DNA from: Vreelandella nigrificans
GTDB lineage: Bacteria > Pseudomonadota > Gammaproteobacteria > Pseudomonadales > Halomonadaceae
Direction of reading: 5' to 3'
DNA length: 64,000 bases
Assembly: GCF_002374315.1 (NCBI RefSeq)
Contig: NZ_NWUX01000004.1
Coordinates: 186,001-250,000 of the forward strand
Positions 1 to 7,624 of the stretch are shown here, piece after piece. Made by a program: the position numbers and the translations under genes. Every line of letters starts with the position of its first letter. Within the stretch, counting starts at the first letter, position 1. Below the pieces are notes generated by a model that was not told the origin of the DNA, searched no databases, and saw only the letters and a list, made by a program, of their open reading frames with translations.

Positions 1-406
1 CGTCATCAATTGAGTAATCTTTCAACAGCCGTTTCACCAGACGCAGCTGGTCATCAGAGTCGATAATTTGGAAGTGTTGGGGTAGCCGTGCATCTTGCCA
101 ATGCGTACGTAACAGGCGGTGGGCGATGGAGTGAAAGGTGCCAACCCATACGTGGCGCATGGAAATGCCGAGTAGCGCTTCTAGGCGTGTACGCATCTCT
201 TTAGCGGCTTTATTGGTAAAGGTAACTGCCAGCAGCGCGTAAGGAGAGAGCCTTTCGGCCTGCATTAGCCAAGCGATGCGATGAACCAGCACGCGGGTTT
301 TACCCGACCCCGCGCCAGCCAGCACGAGTAAATTACCCTGAGGAGCGCTAACTGCCTCGCGCTGGGCGGGGTTGAGCTGATCTAGAATCGCCGTGACGTC
401 GTCCAT
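1..406 (-). CDS. uvrD: DNA helicase II UvrD, N-terminal part (cut by window edge)
   Basis: This is the first 135 residues of a superfamily 1 DNA helicase; the rest lies beyond the left edge. The translation begins MDDVTAILDQLNPAQREAV, typical of UvrD, and has the Walker A motif LAGAGSGKT near residue 30, followed by RVLVHRIAWL and the motif Ia region AVTFTNKAAKEM, then VGTFHSIAHRLLR near residue 100. UvrD unwinds DNA in mismatch and nucleotide excision repair. The start is the ATG at 404-406 on the minus strand. Rep and PcrA share these motifs, but the N-terminal wording fits UvrD best. It has no visible functional tie to the catabolic genes downstream. Confidence 0.93.
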   Translation of the reverse strand, partial: MDDVTAILDQLNPAQREAVSAPQGNLLVLAGAGSGKTRVLVHRIAWLMQAERLSPYALLAVTFTNKAAKEMRTRLEALLGISMRHVWVGTFHSIAHRLLRTHWQDARLPQHFQIIDSDDQLRLVKRLLKDYSIDD

Positions 407-483
407 ATAAGCCGCTGCCGGTTCGAAAATGGGCAACCAGTTTAGCACAGCCAAGGAACTGGCTGTGTGTACAGGACAGGCGT

Positions 484-1338
484 TTAACCCTCTTCGGGAT
501 AGCGCAGGGTATTTAGGCTCTTTTTAACGGCTTTAAGCTGCTCAGCGAGTTTTGGCCCACGGGTCTTGGCAACGCCTACTGCTAATACATCGATAAGTAC
601 TAAGTGAGCGATACGAGAACTTAGAGGCGTATAGATCTCGGTATCTTCGTGAACGTCGATATACAGCGGCAGGCTTACTTCGCTGGCCAGGGGTGAGTCG
701 CTGGGGCAGAGGCCAATCACTGTTGCGCCCGCATCGCGTGCCAAGCGAACGCTGGCGACCAGTGCTTTGGTGCGTCCTGTTTGGGAGATCGCCACCACCA
801 CATCGCCCTCTTTTAGCGTGACCGCCGACATATTCTGCATGTGCGGGTCGGCATAGGCGGAGGTGGAAATTTGAAGACGGAAGAATTTGTGCTGGGCATC
901 GAAGGCAACGGCACCAGAGGCGCCAAAGCCATAAAACTCAACGCGGTTAGCCATGGCCAGCGCGTTCACCGCTCTGCCTAAGGCTTCGTTGTCGAGCCGG
1001 TCACGTACCGATAGCAATGTGCCGACAGTGGAGTCGAAGATACTGTGGGAAAACTCCGCCACTGAGTCGCTGTCGTTCATGGAGAACTGGGCGAATTGGC
1101 TGCCACTGGCCAGCATTTGAGCAAGCTGCAGTTTGAAGTCCTGGAAGCCATTACAGCCGAGTGCACGGCAAAAGCGTACCACTGTGGGTTCGCTAACTTT
1201 GGCCTCCGTCGCAAGATCTACAATTCGCATATGGATAACGTCGTCAGGATTGCGCAGCACAAACCGCGCAACCTTTTGTTCGGAGCGACGGAAGTGCTCC
1301 ATGCGGCGTCTCATTTCATCGAACAGGGCGCGGCTCAC
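484..1338 (-). CDS. hexR: RpiR-family transcriptional regulator, HexR-like
   Basis: A 284-aa regulator with an N-terminal HTH_6 domain (about residues 1-77; SEPTVVRFCRALG recognition region) and a C-terminal SIS sugar-phosphate-binding domain (about 125-265). DAQHKFFR, EDTEIY, SSRI and the ending KSLNTLRYP are shared with HexR of pseudomonads, which represses Entner-Doudoroff and related genes and is released by 2-keto-3-deoxy-6-phosphogluconate. I chose the GTG at 1336-1338 because AAGGAG lies six bases upstream; a longer frame reaches an ATG at 1392 but adds a hydrophobic stretch without a ribosome site. It stands alone, not next to zwf or edd as in Pseudomonas, so its targets are probably distant. 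Family assignment is firm; the HexR identity is likely. Confidence 0.8.
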   Translation of the reverse strand: MSRALFDEMRRRMEHFRRSEQKVARFVLRNPDDVIHMRIVDLATEAKVSEPTVVRFCRALGCNGFQDFKLQLAQMLASGSQFAQFSMNDSDSVAEFSHSIFDSTVGTLLSVRDRLDNEALGRAVNALAMANRVEFYGFGASGAVAFDAQHKFFRLQISTSAYADPHMQNMSAVTLKEGDVVVAISQTGRTKALVASVRLARDAGATVIGLCPSDSPLASEVSLPLYIDVHEDTEIYTPLSSRIAHLVLIDVLAVGVAKTRGPKLAEQLKAVKKSLNTLRYPEEG

Positions 1339-1679
1339 GTTCAGCTCCTTGGATATCCAGCAAACAGGGGTCAACAGTACGACAAAATACACCTGTTTTA
1401 AACGATCGTTTTTAGTTGCTATTTGTCACTAGGTACGGCACTTGCGCTAACACGGCTGATGACAGTATGCCTGAGTCATCAGCCAGGGCTAGTAACACGT
1501 TAGTAAAAACAGCGCTTAACCTATGGACGTTTAGATGGCGTTAAGACATTTCTGTAAGATTCGTCATCATTTTGTCAAGTAGGTTATAGTAAGAAGTGAA
1601 GTGCCGCACTGCATCATTTAAAAACAGTCGTCACGGATGCAGGTGGACATAGGCATATTCACCTGGAGGAACGTCGATT
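1339..1679. other. Intergenic region with a 10-bp perfect inverted repeat
   Basis: This divergent 341-bp gap carries the promoters of the HexR-like gene (leftward) and the 70-aa gene (rightward). It holds an inverted repeat, GGCTGATGAC at 1454-1463 and GTCATCAGCC at 1475-1484, with an 11-base loop. No T-tract follows, so it is more likely an operator or mRNA structure than a terminator. No convincing -10/-35 pair was found by eye, and no coding frame with a start and ribosome site. Confidence 0.45.
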
Positions 1680-1892
1680 ATGAGAAATGTCGAACGAATC
1701 ACCTCGGTAAAAAACGAACTGCTCGACATCTTTATGAGCATGGAGGTTGATGAGCATGCCCAGCGACGGCGCAGCTCCGCTCAGCGCAGCCTAAGGGCGC
1801 GTAGAGGAATAGAGCTACACCGGGAGTTTCAGAAGTTATCGCGGGATATCTCCCCCTTGCCAGAAGATGAGCAAGAGAGCGAATTACACTAG
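1680..1892 (+). CDS. Small basic/acidic hypothetical protein, 70 aa
   Basis: A 70-residue protein beginning MRNVERITSVKNELLDIF, with a highly charged Arg-rich middle (QRRRSSAQRSLRARRG) and an acidic tail (PEDEQESELH). GGAGGA at 1665-1670 is well placed before the ATG, which supports translation. There is no signal peptide, membrane segment or cysteine motif. Small Arg-rich proteins of this sort occur in Pseudomonas and Halomonas (for instance the PA3496 family), but I cannot confirm membership. An inverted repeat at 1975-1998 probably ends its transcript. Function unknown. Confidence 0.6.
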   Translation: MRNVERITSVKNELLDIFMSMEVDEHAQRRRSSAQRSLRARRGIELHREFQKLSRDISPLPEDEQESELH

Positions 1893-1974
1893 CAGAACGG
1901 GGTTAATGGCATTAGTAACTGCGCCACTGACTGATTAGTAGCGCAGCCACCTTTGCCAATTCAGCCTAAGCCCG

Positions 1975-1998
1975 CCTGGCTAACCACTGTTAGCCAGG
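1975..1998. terminator. Candidate bidirectional terminator hairpin
   Basis: A perfect 9-bp inverted repeat, CCTGGCTAA at 1975-1983 and TTAGCCAGG at 1990-1998 with a 6-base loop, lies between the convergent 70-aa gene and the NSS transporter gene. The T-tract is weak on both strands (CTACTTT downstream on the plus strand), so its efficiency is uncertain. Confidence 0.5.
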
Positions 1999-2020
1999 GC
2001 AGGCTACTTTGCGACTTACC

Positions 2021-3364
2021 TTAGAAAAAGCCTGCTAAGAAAACGACGATAACTCCGATGGGAGCTATGTACTTAGCTAGCAGGTTCCACAGGCTGTAGT
2101 CGTAAATATCCAGTCTTAGCTCTTTGCGCGTCTCTTCTTTATCCAGACAAGTAGCAAAGAACACAATCGCCCCAAGGCCGGTTAGCGGCAGAAGAATCTT
2201 ACTGGTAAACGTATCCAGTAAGTCGAAGATGTTGAGACCGAAGAACAGCACCTCAGACCACACGTTAAACGAGAGCAGCGCGGCAACCCCAAGCGCCCAC
2301 ACGGCTGCGCCACTAGCAAATGTTGCTCCTAAGCGGGACAGTGAAGTTCGCTCTTCCACCGTCTCGACGACAGGCTCCAGTAATGAAATCGCTGATGTGA
2401 GCGCAGCAAAAGTGAGCAGTAGGAAGAACATTAAGCCAAGGATGGTACCGCCTGCCATATTGCCAAATGCTAAGGGCAGCGTGACAAAAATCAAGCCAGG
2501 CCCCTCACCGGCACTAAGGCCGTTGGCGAAGACAATCGGGAAGATGGCCAAACCGGCTAAAAGAGCGATGACGGTATCCAGAATGATCACCGTGCGAGCG
2601 GTGCTAATCAAGTTAACGTCTTCACCCAGATAAGAGCCGTAAGCCATCATGATGCCCATACCCAGTGATAGGGTGAAGAAGGCTTGGCCCATGGCTGCCA
2701 GCACGATGCCGCCGTTTAGTGCATCCCAGTCAGGCCGGAACATAAAGGCCAGTGCTTCACCAAAGTAACCGCTGGCTACGCCGTAGCCAACCAGTACTAA
2801 CATCAGGACGATAAGGGCAGGCATCATCAACCTTGCTGCACTCTCAAGTCCTTTGGTGACGCCGCGGGCCACAATACCTACTACCAGCACCATAAACGCA
2901 GTGTGCCATAACAGCAGGGTGGTTGGGCTGCCTAGCATTCCTCCAAATAGGCCGCTAATAGCGTCTGCATCTTGACCGTTAAAGGTGCCAATCACCGAAC
3001 TAAGTGTGTAGTTAAGCGACCAGCCGCCAATCACGCTGTAAAACGACAGAATTAAAAACGCCGCTAAAACACCACTAACGCCGATCAGTGCCCACGCTTT
3101 GGACTTGCCGTGATTAGCGGCGAGCTCGGCCATGGTGTTAATCGGGTTTTTCTGGCCGCGACGGCCAATCATCCATTCTGCAACCAGAATAGGTAACCCC
3201 ACCAGTACCACACAGGCGAGATAGACCAGTACGAAAGCCGCGCCGCCGCTGTCACCTACCATGTATGAGAAGCGCCAAATATTCCCTAAGCCAACTGCCG
3301 AGCCTGCGGCAGCGAGCACAAAGGCCATCCGTGATGACCACTGTGCATGTGCAAGTTTTGCCAT
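2021..3364 (-). CDS. Sodium-dependent transporter of the NSS/SNF family
   Basis: A 447-aa inner-membrane protein with about 11 transmembrane segments. The N-terminus WSSRMAFVLAAAGSAVGLGNIWRF is the signature TM1 of bacterial neurotransmitter:sodium symporters (LeuT, TnaT, MhsT), and the unwound TM1 region AAAGSAVGLGNIWRF supplies Na+ and substrate backbone contacts. Members import amino acids or related amines with Na+, which suits a halophile. The 11-TM length matches the common bacterial subgroup. AGGTGA lies before the ATG. The substrate cannot be told from the sequence. It is monocistronic; neighbours are unrelated. Confidence 0.88.
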   Translation of the reverse strand: MAKLAHAQWSSRMAFVLAAAGSAVGLGNIWRFSYMVGDSGGAAFVLVYLACVVLVGLPILVAEWMIGRRGQKNPINTMAELAANHGKSKAWALIGVSGVLAAFLILSFYSVIGGWSLNYTLSSVIGTFNGQDADAISGLFGGMLGSPTTLLLWHTAFMVLVVGIVARGVTKGLESAARLMMPALIVLMLVLVGYGVASGYFGEALAFMFRPDWDALNGGIVLAAMGQAFFTLSLGMGIMMAYGSYLGEDVNLISTARTVIILDTVIALLAGLAIFPIVFANGLSAGEGPGLIFVTLPLAFGNMAGGTILGLMFFLLLTFAALTSAISLLEPVVETVEERTSLSRLGATFASGAAVWALGVAALLSFNVWSEVLFFGLNIFDLLDTFTSKILLPLTGLGAIVFFATCLDKEETRKELRLDIYDYSLWNLLAKYIAPIGVIVVFLAGFF

Positions 3365-3520
3365 GATTCACCTGTAATGGGTTCGATTGTAATGAGGTGT
3401 TATTAGCGCACTGCGCCAATTTTCGGAAAATAGATGGTTTGCCAGCGTTATTTTCCGAAAGTAAGCGCAATTTATCCGATCAACAGGGTGCATACCAGTA
3501 AATGCAGCTAAAAAGGCTGT

Positions 3521-4375
3521 TTAAAACAGTTGGCTCTGCTTATCGCTAGCAAATGGTGGGAGAGAGGGAAGTGAAGTCAGTGTTTGTAGCTCTTTATAGA
3601 GTATGCGTGCCATCTCAGGGGACTCACAGTTGTCCGCAGTATGCACAAATAAGAAAGGGGTTTTCCCCTGACTTATCCACAGGGCAAGGCGAGATTTCCA
3701 AGGACTGAAGTAGCTGCTATTAATAGCTTTGTCAATATGCCCGATGAAGCGAATGACAGGATGTTGTGCTGTGGAAAGCACGTGTAACGGGACTCTCGGC
3801 TTTTCCTGCTGGGCATGTGCAAGCCCTGGGTGGCCATGGGATGGCGTTGAAAATACTGGGCGGACATCAAGCATGACACGATTGGCTGAATAAGTTATCA
3901 ACAGACGGTTCAGAGCTTGCTCTGCGGCCCCTTTGTGGAAAAACTCAGGGTGACGTACCTCGACCGCGCAGGGTAAGTGGGTGGGCCATTGGGAGAGCAG
4001 TGCTTCTAGCTGTGGCAGCTCTTGCGGACCAAAATCTCGCGGTAGTTGCACCATGGTGGGGCCCAGACGGTCATGCAGCGGTGTTAGGGCGTCTAGAAAT
4101 GCCCAAGCGTCTTCAAGGCGGGTTAAGCGCTGGTCGTGGGTAACGCTGGCGGGTAGCTTAAAGCAAAAGCGAAAATAAGCTGGCACTTGACGAGCCCAGG
4201 CGGCTACCGTTTCCGGCTTAGGCGCGCCGCTATAAAAGGTGGTATTGCCTTCAACGCTTGAAAAGACCGCTGCATAGTCGCTCAGTAGCTCTATTTTGGC
4301 ATGGCGTGGGTACAGGCTGCCCAGCCAATCTTGGTTGGCCCACATGGGTAAGCCTATATACAAAGGAAGCGTCAT
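3521..4375 (-). CDS. DUF72 (YecE-like) family protein
   Basis: A 284-aa TIM-barrel-like protein of the DUF72 family. Recognisable blocks are YIGLPMWANQDWLGSLYP at the N-terminus, a YAAVFSSVEGNTTFYSGAPK block near residue 35-55, FRFCFKLPASVTHD near 70, and GPTMVQLP...FGPQ near 105-120. The function of the family is not established; it has been linked informally to nucleic acid or cofactor chemistry but without a proven reaction. Length is in the usual range (about 250-290). The gene stands alone between the NSS transporter and aroQ. Confidence 0.82.
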   Translation of the reverse strand: MTLPLYIGLPMWANQDWLGSLYPRHAKIELLSDYAAVFSSVEGNTTFYSGAPKPETVAAWARQVPAYFRFCFKLPASVTHDQRLTRLEDAWAFLDALTPLHDRLGPTMVQLPRDFGPQELPQLEALLSQWPTHLPCAVEVRHPEFFHKGAAEQALNRLLITYSANRVMLDVRPVFSTPSHGHPGLAHAQQEKPRVPLHVLSTAQHPVIRFIGHIDKAINSSYFSPWKSRLALWISQGKTPFLFVHTADNCESPEMARILYKELQTLTSLPSLPPFASDKQSQLF

Positions 4376-4597
4376 AAGGTGTGCCTTAAATCATCACAAG
4401 AAATGGGAGTGTAAATGTAAGGGCACTGCATACGTAAATCTTGGCAGTCTGGTAGGTAAATGCTTTTAGTGCCAAGGGGCTATGTTAGTAAGCCTCCTTT
4501 GAGCAAGCGCTGGTGGTGGTGCTAAGAAGGTGATAGAACAACGCGTGTCGTTTTAACAGTAACCAACGTTGGTGAAACATTAGCTCGGGAGAGAGTT

Positions 4598-5035
4598 ATG
4601 CCTCAGGGAAAAGTATTAGTGCTACATGGCCCCAATCTCAACTTATTGGGCAGTCGTCAGCCTGAAATCTACGGGTACGAGACGTTAGAGGACGTGAATA
4701 ACATCCTGCGGGAGAAAGCGGTGATGGCCGATTGGGACATTATCTGCCTGCAAAGTAATCATGAAGGCGAGCTGATCGATGCCATTCATGCCGCACGTCT
4801 TGATGGCACCCAGGCTATTATCATCAACCCTGCTGCTTATACGCACACCTCCGTGGCTATTCTCGATGCGCTCAATGCCTTTGATGGCAAAGTGATTGAG
4901 GTGCATCTCTCCAATGTACATAAGCGAGAGTCTTTCCGGCATCACTCCTACGTATCGCTGCGCGCCGATGGAGTGATTGCCGGGTTAGGGGTGCAAGGGT
5001 ATCGGGCTGCGTTAGATGCAGTGATGGCTAATTAA
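4598..5035 (+). CDS. aroQ: Type II 3-dehydroquinate dehydratase
   Basis: A 145-aa cytosolic dodecameric-type dehydroquinase that interconverts 3-dehydroquinate and 3-dehydroshikimate. [16 protein letters not shown] contains the catalytic Arg20 and Tyr25, the [12 protein letters not shown] block is around residue 75-90, and [17 protein letters not shown] supplies the substrate-binding His and Arg. GGGAGAGAG precedes the ATG. The 3' end overlaps the convergent IclR gene by 8 bp. Beside the dehydroshikimate dehydratase and quinate/shikimate dehydrogenase genes downstream, this copy is probably the catabolic one (quinate degradation); that is inference, and it could instead be the sole biosynthetic enzyme. 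A 12-bp palindrome ACCAACGTTGGT sits at 4562-4573, 24 bp before the start. Confidence 0.95.
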   Translation: MPQGKVLVLHGPNLNLLGSRQPEIYGYETLEDVNNILREKAVMADWDIICLQSNHEGELIDAIHAARLDGTQAIIINPAAYTHTSVAILDALNAFDGKVIEVHLSNVHKRESFRHHSYVSLRADGVIAGLGVQGYRAALDAVMAN

Positions 5036-5807
5036 TGTGCGAACGTATTTGCGCCACTTTATTTTGTAAGACCGGTAAGTAAGTATTAACCAATGTGTCG
5101 AGATCGACCCGAGCAGCATTAGTACTAACATTTATCGCACCCATTAAGTGCTGCTTGGCGTCAAAAACCGGAACAGCGATAGAGCGTAAGCCAGAATCAA
5201 GCTCTTGATCTGAAATCGCATAGCCCTGCTGCCGCGCTTTTACTATTTGGCTGCGTAATTCATTCACATCGGTCACTGTTTTATCGGTGTAGAGTTCTAG
5301 CGAAACTGTTGATAGGAAGTGATCAAGATCAGGCTCGCTGAGCTGGGCCAGTAGTATGCGCCCCATGGACGTATGGGCAGCAGGCAGCCTTGTACCCACG
5401 GATAGTGTAATCGCCATCAAGCGATGTTTGGCTGCCGAGCGGGCGACATAAATAACGTCGCTACCATCTAGCACGCCAAGTGATGAGGATTCACCTGTCT
5501 CAGCGGTTATTTCTTCTAGATACTGTTGAATAACACCCTGATAGTTGTTGGCGGATAAGAAAGCGTAACCAAGCTGTAAAACACGCGGTGCCAATTCAAA
5601 ATAGCGTTGTTGTTTCCTGACGTACCCCAGCGCATGTAGGGTCAGTAAGAAGCGCCTAGCTTTTGCTCTATTCATCCCCGTTCGCGTAGCCACTTCACTT
5701 AATGTCATGCGCGTGTGTTCATGGTCGAATGCCTGTATTACCTCCAGGCCGCTAGCAAGCGCTGTTACAAAGTCACGGCTATCTTCACTCAGCATCTCTT
5801 CTTGCAT
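5028..5807 (-). CDS. pcaR: IclR-family regulator, PcaR/PcaU/PobR subfamily
   Basis: A 259-aa regulator with an N-terminal winged HTH (about residues 12-70; [20 protein letters not shown]) and a C-terminal effector domain containing [29 protein letters not shown] and [15 protein letters not shown]. These blocks are those of the beta-ketoadipate regulators PcaR, PcaU and PobR, which bind beta-ketoadipate, protocatechuate or 4-hydroxybenzoate. It is divergent from tctCBA. The box at 5860-5874 lies 53 bp upstream of its own ATG, suggesting autoregulation. Near-identical boxes before pcaB, pcaI and a TRAP operon argue that this protein controls protocatechuate uptake and cleavage. The effector is not determinable here. 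Confidence 0.85.
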   Translation of the reverse strand: MQEEMLSEDSRDFVTALASGLEVIQAFDHEHTRMTLSEVATRTGMNRAKARRFLLTLHALGYVRKQQRYFELAPRVLQLGYAFLSANNYQGVIQQYLEEITAETGESSSLGVLDGSDVIYVARSAAKHRLMAITLSVGTRLPAAHTSMGRILLAQLSEPDLDHFLSTVSLELYTDKTVTDVNELRSQIVKARQQGYAISDQELDSGLRSIAVPVFDAKQHLMGAINVSTNAARVDLDTLVNTYLPVLQNKVAQIRSHIN

Positions 5808-5859
5808 TGTTAACTATCCGTTGTCTTGAGTCATTTGGGTCGAAGGTTAGCGTAAAAAA

Positions 5860-5874
5860 GTTCGCATTGCGAAC
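5860..5874. promoter_or_regulatory. IclR/PcaR-type operator in the pcaR-tctC gap
   Basis: GTTCGCATTGCGAAC is a perfect 6-bp-arm palindrome (GTTCGC-N3-GCGAAC). It lies 53 bp upstream of the IclR gene start and about 155 bp upstream of tctC. The form agrees with PcaR-type sites known from Pseudomonas (GTTCGATAATCGCAC-like). Confidence 0.75.
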
Positions 5875-5988
5875 GTTGGTGTTTTTAGTGACGGGTTGCT
5901 GAAAAGATACGATTTAAATCAATACTAAAGTTGTATTTTTGATGAGCTCATCAAAAGAGTAGTCTCCAGAGAGGCGCTGCGAATATAA

Positions 5989-6003
5989 GTACGTATTGCG
6001 AAC
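5989..6003. promoter_or_regulatory. Second IclR/PcaR-type operator, close to tctC
   Basis: GTACGTATTGCGAAC differs from the box at 5860-5874 at two positions. It ends 26 bp before the tctC ATG, so bound protein could act directly on the tct promoter or on transcript elongation. Confidence 0.6.
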
Positions 6004-6029
6004 AAGAAATACAACGCAAAGGTAACAAC

Positions 6030-7016
6030 ATGAATAATGCTTTTCACACAACCTGTTTAAGTATTTGTGGCGGCGCTTTAGCGCTCGGCTTGTCCGTTTC
6101 ATCGGTCAGTGCCAACGAGTGGCCGACAAGCGATATACGTCTAGTCGTACCTTACGCCCCTGGGGGGACCACCGATGTCTTATCGCGTCGCGTCGCAGAT
6201 CTTCTACAACAAGAGCTCGATGCTAACGTGATCGTGGAAAACCGCCCAGGAGCAGGTTCTACCGTGGGCACCGGCCGTCTTGCTAGAGGTGGCCGCGACG
6301 CTCAACATACTATTTTGATGGCTTCACCGGGACACACCATCGGTGCCGCTATCTATGCTGATTTAAGCTATGACCCAGTGGAAGATTTCGTCTTCCTGCA
6401 AAATATGATCGACATCCCAAACGTGATGGTCGTGCCCGCAGACAGCCCCTATGAAAGCGTTATCGAATTTGTAGAGGCTGCAAAAGAACAAGACATGACT
6501 TTCAGCCACAGTGGCGTGGGCAGCTCCATACATATGTCGGGCGAGCTGTTCAAAACGTTGACTGAAACCAATATGACCGCTGTGCCTTTCGCCGGCAGTG
6601 GCGCGGCGCTACCCGCTCTACTGGGTGGCGATGTGAATGTCTCGTTCGAGAATATGCCAACCGTTCTTTCTCATATCCGCTCCGGGGATCTGCGCGCACT
6701 GGCGGTTACTTCCGCAGAACGCTCCGAGTACCTGCCTGATGTGCCGACCCTGTCGGAAGTGGGTGAGTATAACCTTGACCAATTTATCACCACGGCTTGG
6801 TTTGGACTGATTGCGCATAGCTCCTTTTCGGAAGAAGCACAAAACGTGATGCACGATGCATTGGACAGGGTAATGGAGCGGGAAGAGTTCCTGGACTTCG
6901 CTGAGCAGCTAGGTGCAGAGCCTGGCCAAGTGTCGGGTGATGCGTTCAAGCAGTTCATCGTTGAGGACTTGGAGCGTTGGGAAGGTGTCGCCCAGCAGGC
7001 TGGCATTAGCCAGTAA
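6030..7016 (+). CDS. tctC: Tripartite tricarboxylate transporter substrate-binding protein (TctC/Bug type)
   Basis: A 328-aa periplasmic binding protein. Residues 1-28 form a Sec signal peptide (ALGLSVSSVSANEWP, cleavage probably after SAN or VSA). The mature start WPTSDIRLVVPYAPGGTTDVLSR is the Bug-family signature whose first loop contacts a carboxylate, and RPGAGSTVGTG follows. It delivers an organic acid to TctBA encoded next. Location beside an IclR/PcaR-type regulator and its boxes suggests an aromatic or hydroaromatic acid as ligand (inference; TphC for terephthalate is a precedent for aromatic ligands in this family). AAAGG precedes the ATG. A hairpin at 7038-7067 follows the gene. 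Confidence 0.9.
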   Translation: MNNAFHTTCLSICGGALALGLSVSSVSANEWPTSDIRLVVPYAPGGTTDVLSRRVADLLQQELDANVIVENRPGAGSTVGTGRLARGGRDAQHTILMASPGHTIGAAIYADLSYDPVEDFVFLQNMIDIPNVMVVPADSPYESVIEFVEAAKEQDMTFSHSGVGSSIHMSGELFKTLTETNMTAVPFAGSGAALPALLGGDVNVSFENMPTVLSHIRSGDLRALAVTSAERSEYLPDVPTLSEVGEYNLDQFITTAWFGLIAHSSFSEEAQNVMHDALDRVMEREEFLDFAEQLGAEPGQVSGDAFKQFIVEDLERWEGVAQQAGISQ

Positions 7017-7037
7017 CTAAGTCGTCTTCTATCAAGT

Positions 7038-7073
7038 ATGGGGCGAGGGCTGGCGTCCTCGCCCCATTTGTTT
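7038..7073 (+). terminator. Intra-operon terminator/attenuator between tctC and tctB
   Basis: Perfect 11-bp arms, ATGGGGCGAGG at 7038-7048 and CCTCGCCCCAT at 7057-7067 with an 8-base loop, are followed by TTGTTT. Placed right after the binding-protein gene, it would lower expression of the two membrane genes relative to the abundant periplasmic protein, or stabilise the tctC mRNA 3' end. Confidence 0.7.
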
Positions 7074-7090
7074 CTCTGGAGAAGGCCGCG

Positions 7091-7597
7091 ATGGCTACAC
7101 CACATTCCAAGCGCGCAGTGAGAATAAAAGATGCCGGTGACGTATTCGCGGGTATCGTCCTACTTTGCTTCGCCATTGTGTTGGTCTTTTACTTAGTGCC
7201 TAACTACATCAACGAGCCGCCCATCTTGCAAAACCCAATGATGTCGCCTCGCTGGCTACCGGGGATCGTCGGATGGCTGATTGTGCTGTTTTCTATTCTG
7301 CTTATTCTGCAAGGCTTACTGTTGGACAGAAGCAGTGAGGAGGATGAGAGAAGTATTGAGAAAGGAACGACACGGCGTTTTGTATTGATGGTGGTCGCCC
7401 TGGTGATCTATGTCGCGTTGTTTGAATCCATGGGGGCAGTATTTACCGGCATTCTGGCAACGCTGGTGCTTTTTGTGGCGCATCCCGTACGCACTTGGTG
7501 GGTCTATAGCCTAGCATTCGTGTTTCCTATCGCTGTGACATTCATCTTTGTAAAAGTGATGAATGTGCCGCTTCCGATAGCGCCAATCGGTTTTTGA
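7091..7597 (+). CDS. tctB: Tripartite tricarboxylate transporter small membrane subunit
   Basis: A 168-aa protein with four predicted transmembrane helices (about residues 17-38, 58-80, 91-130 as a pair, and 140-160), the size and topology of TctB. The ORNF-like charged linker RSSEEDERSIEKGTTRR lies between helices 2 and 3. TctB is poorly conserved in sequence, so the call rests on position between tctC and tctA, size and topology. GGAGAAGG precedes the ATG. It would form the membrane unit with TctA. Confidence 0.85.
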   Translation: MATPHSKRAVRIKDAGDVFAGIVLLCFAIVLVFYLVPNYINEPPILQNPMMSPRWLPGIVGWLIVLFSILLILQGLLLDRSSEEDERSIEKGTTRRFVLMVVALVIYVALFESMGAVFTGILATLVLFVAHPVRTWWVYSLAFVFPIAVTFIFVKVMNVPLPIAPIGF

Positions 7598-7624
7598 TTG
7601 GCCACTTATTCTTCTGGGTGATGT

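Noticed and set aside
6671..7105. A 144-codon minus-strand frame over tctC and the hairpin
   Set aside because: It overlaps the strongly supported tctC and includes the terminator hairpin; no ribosome site.
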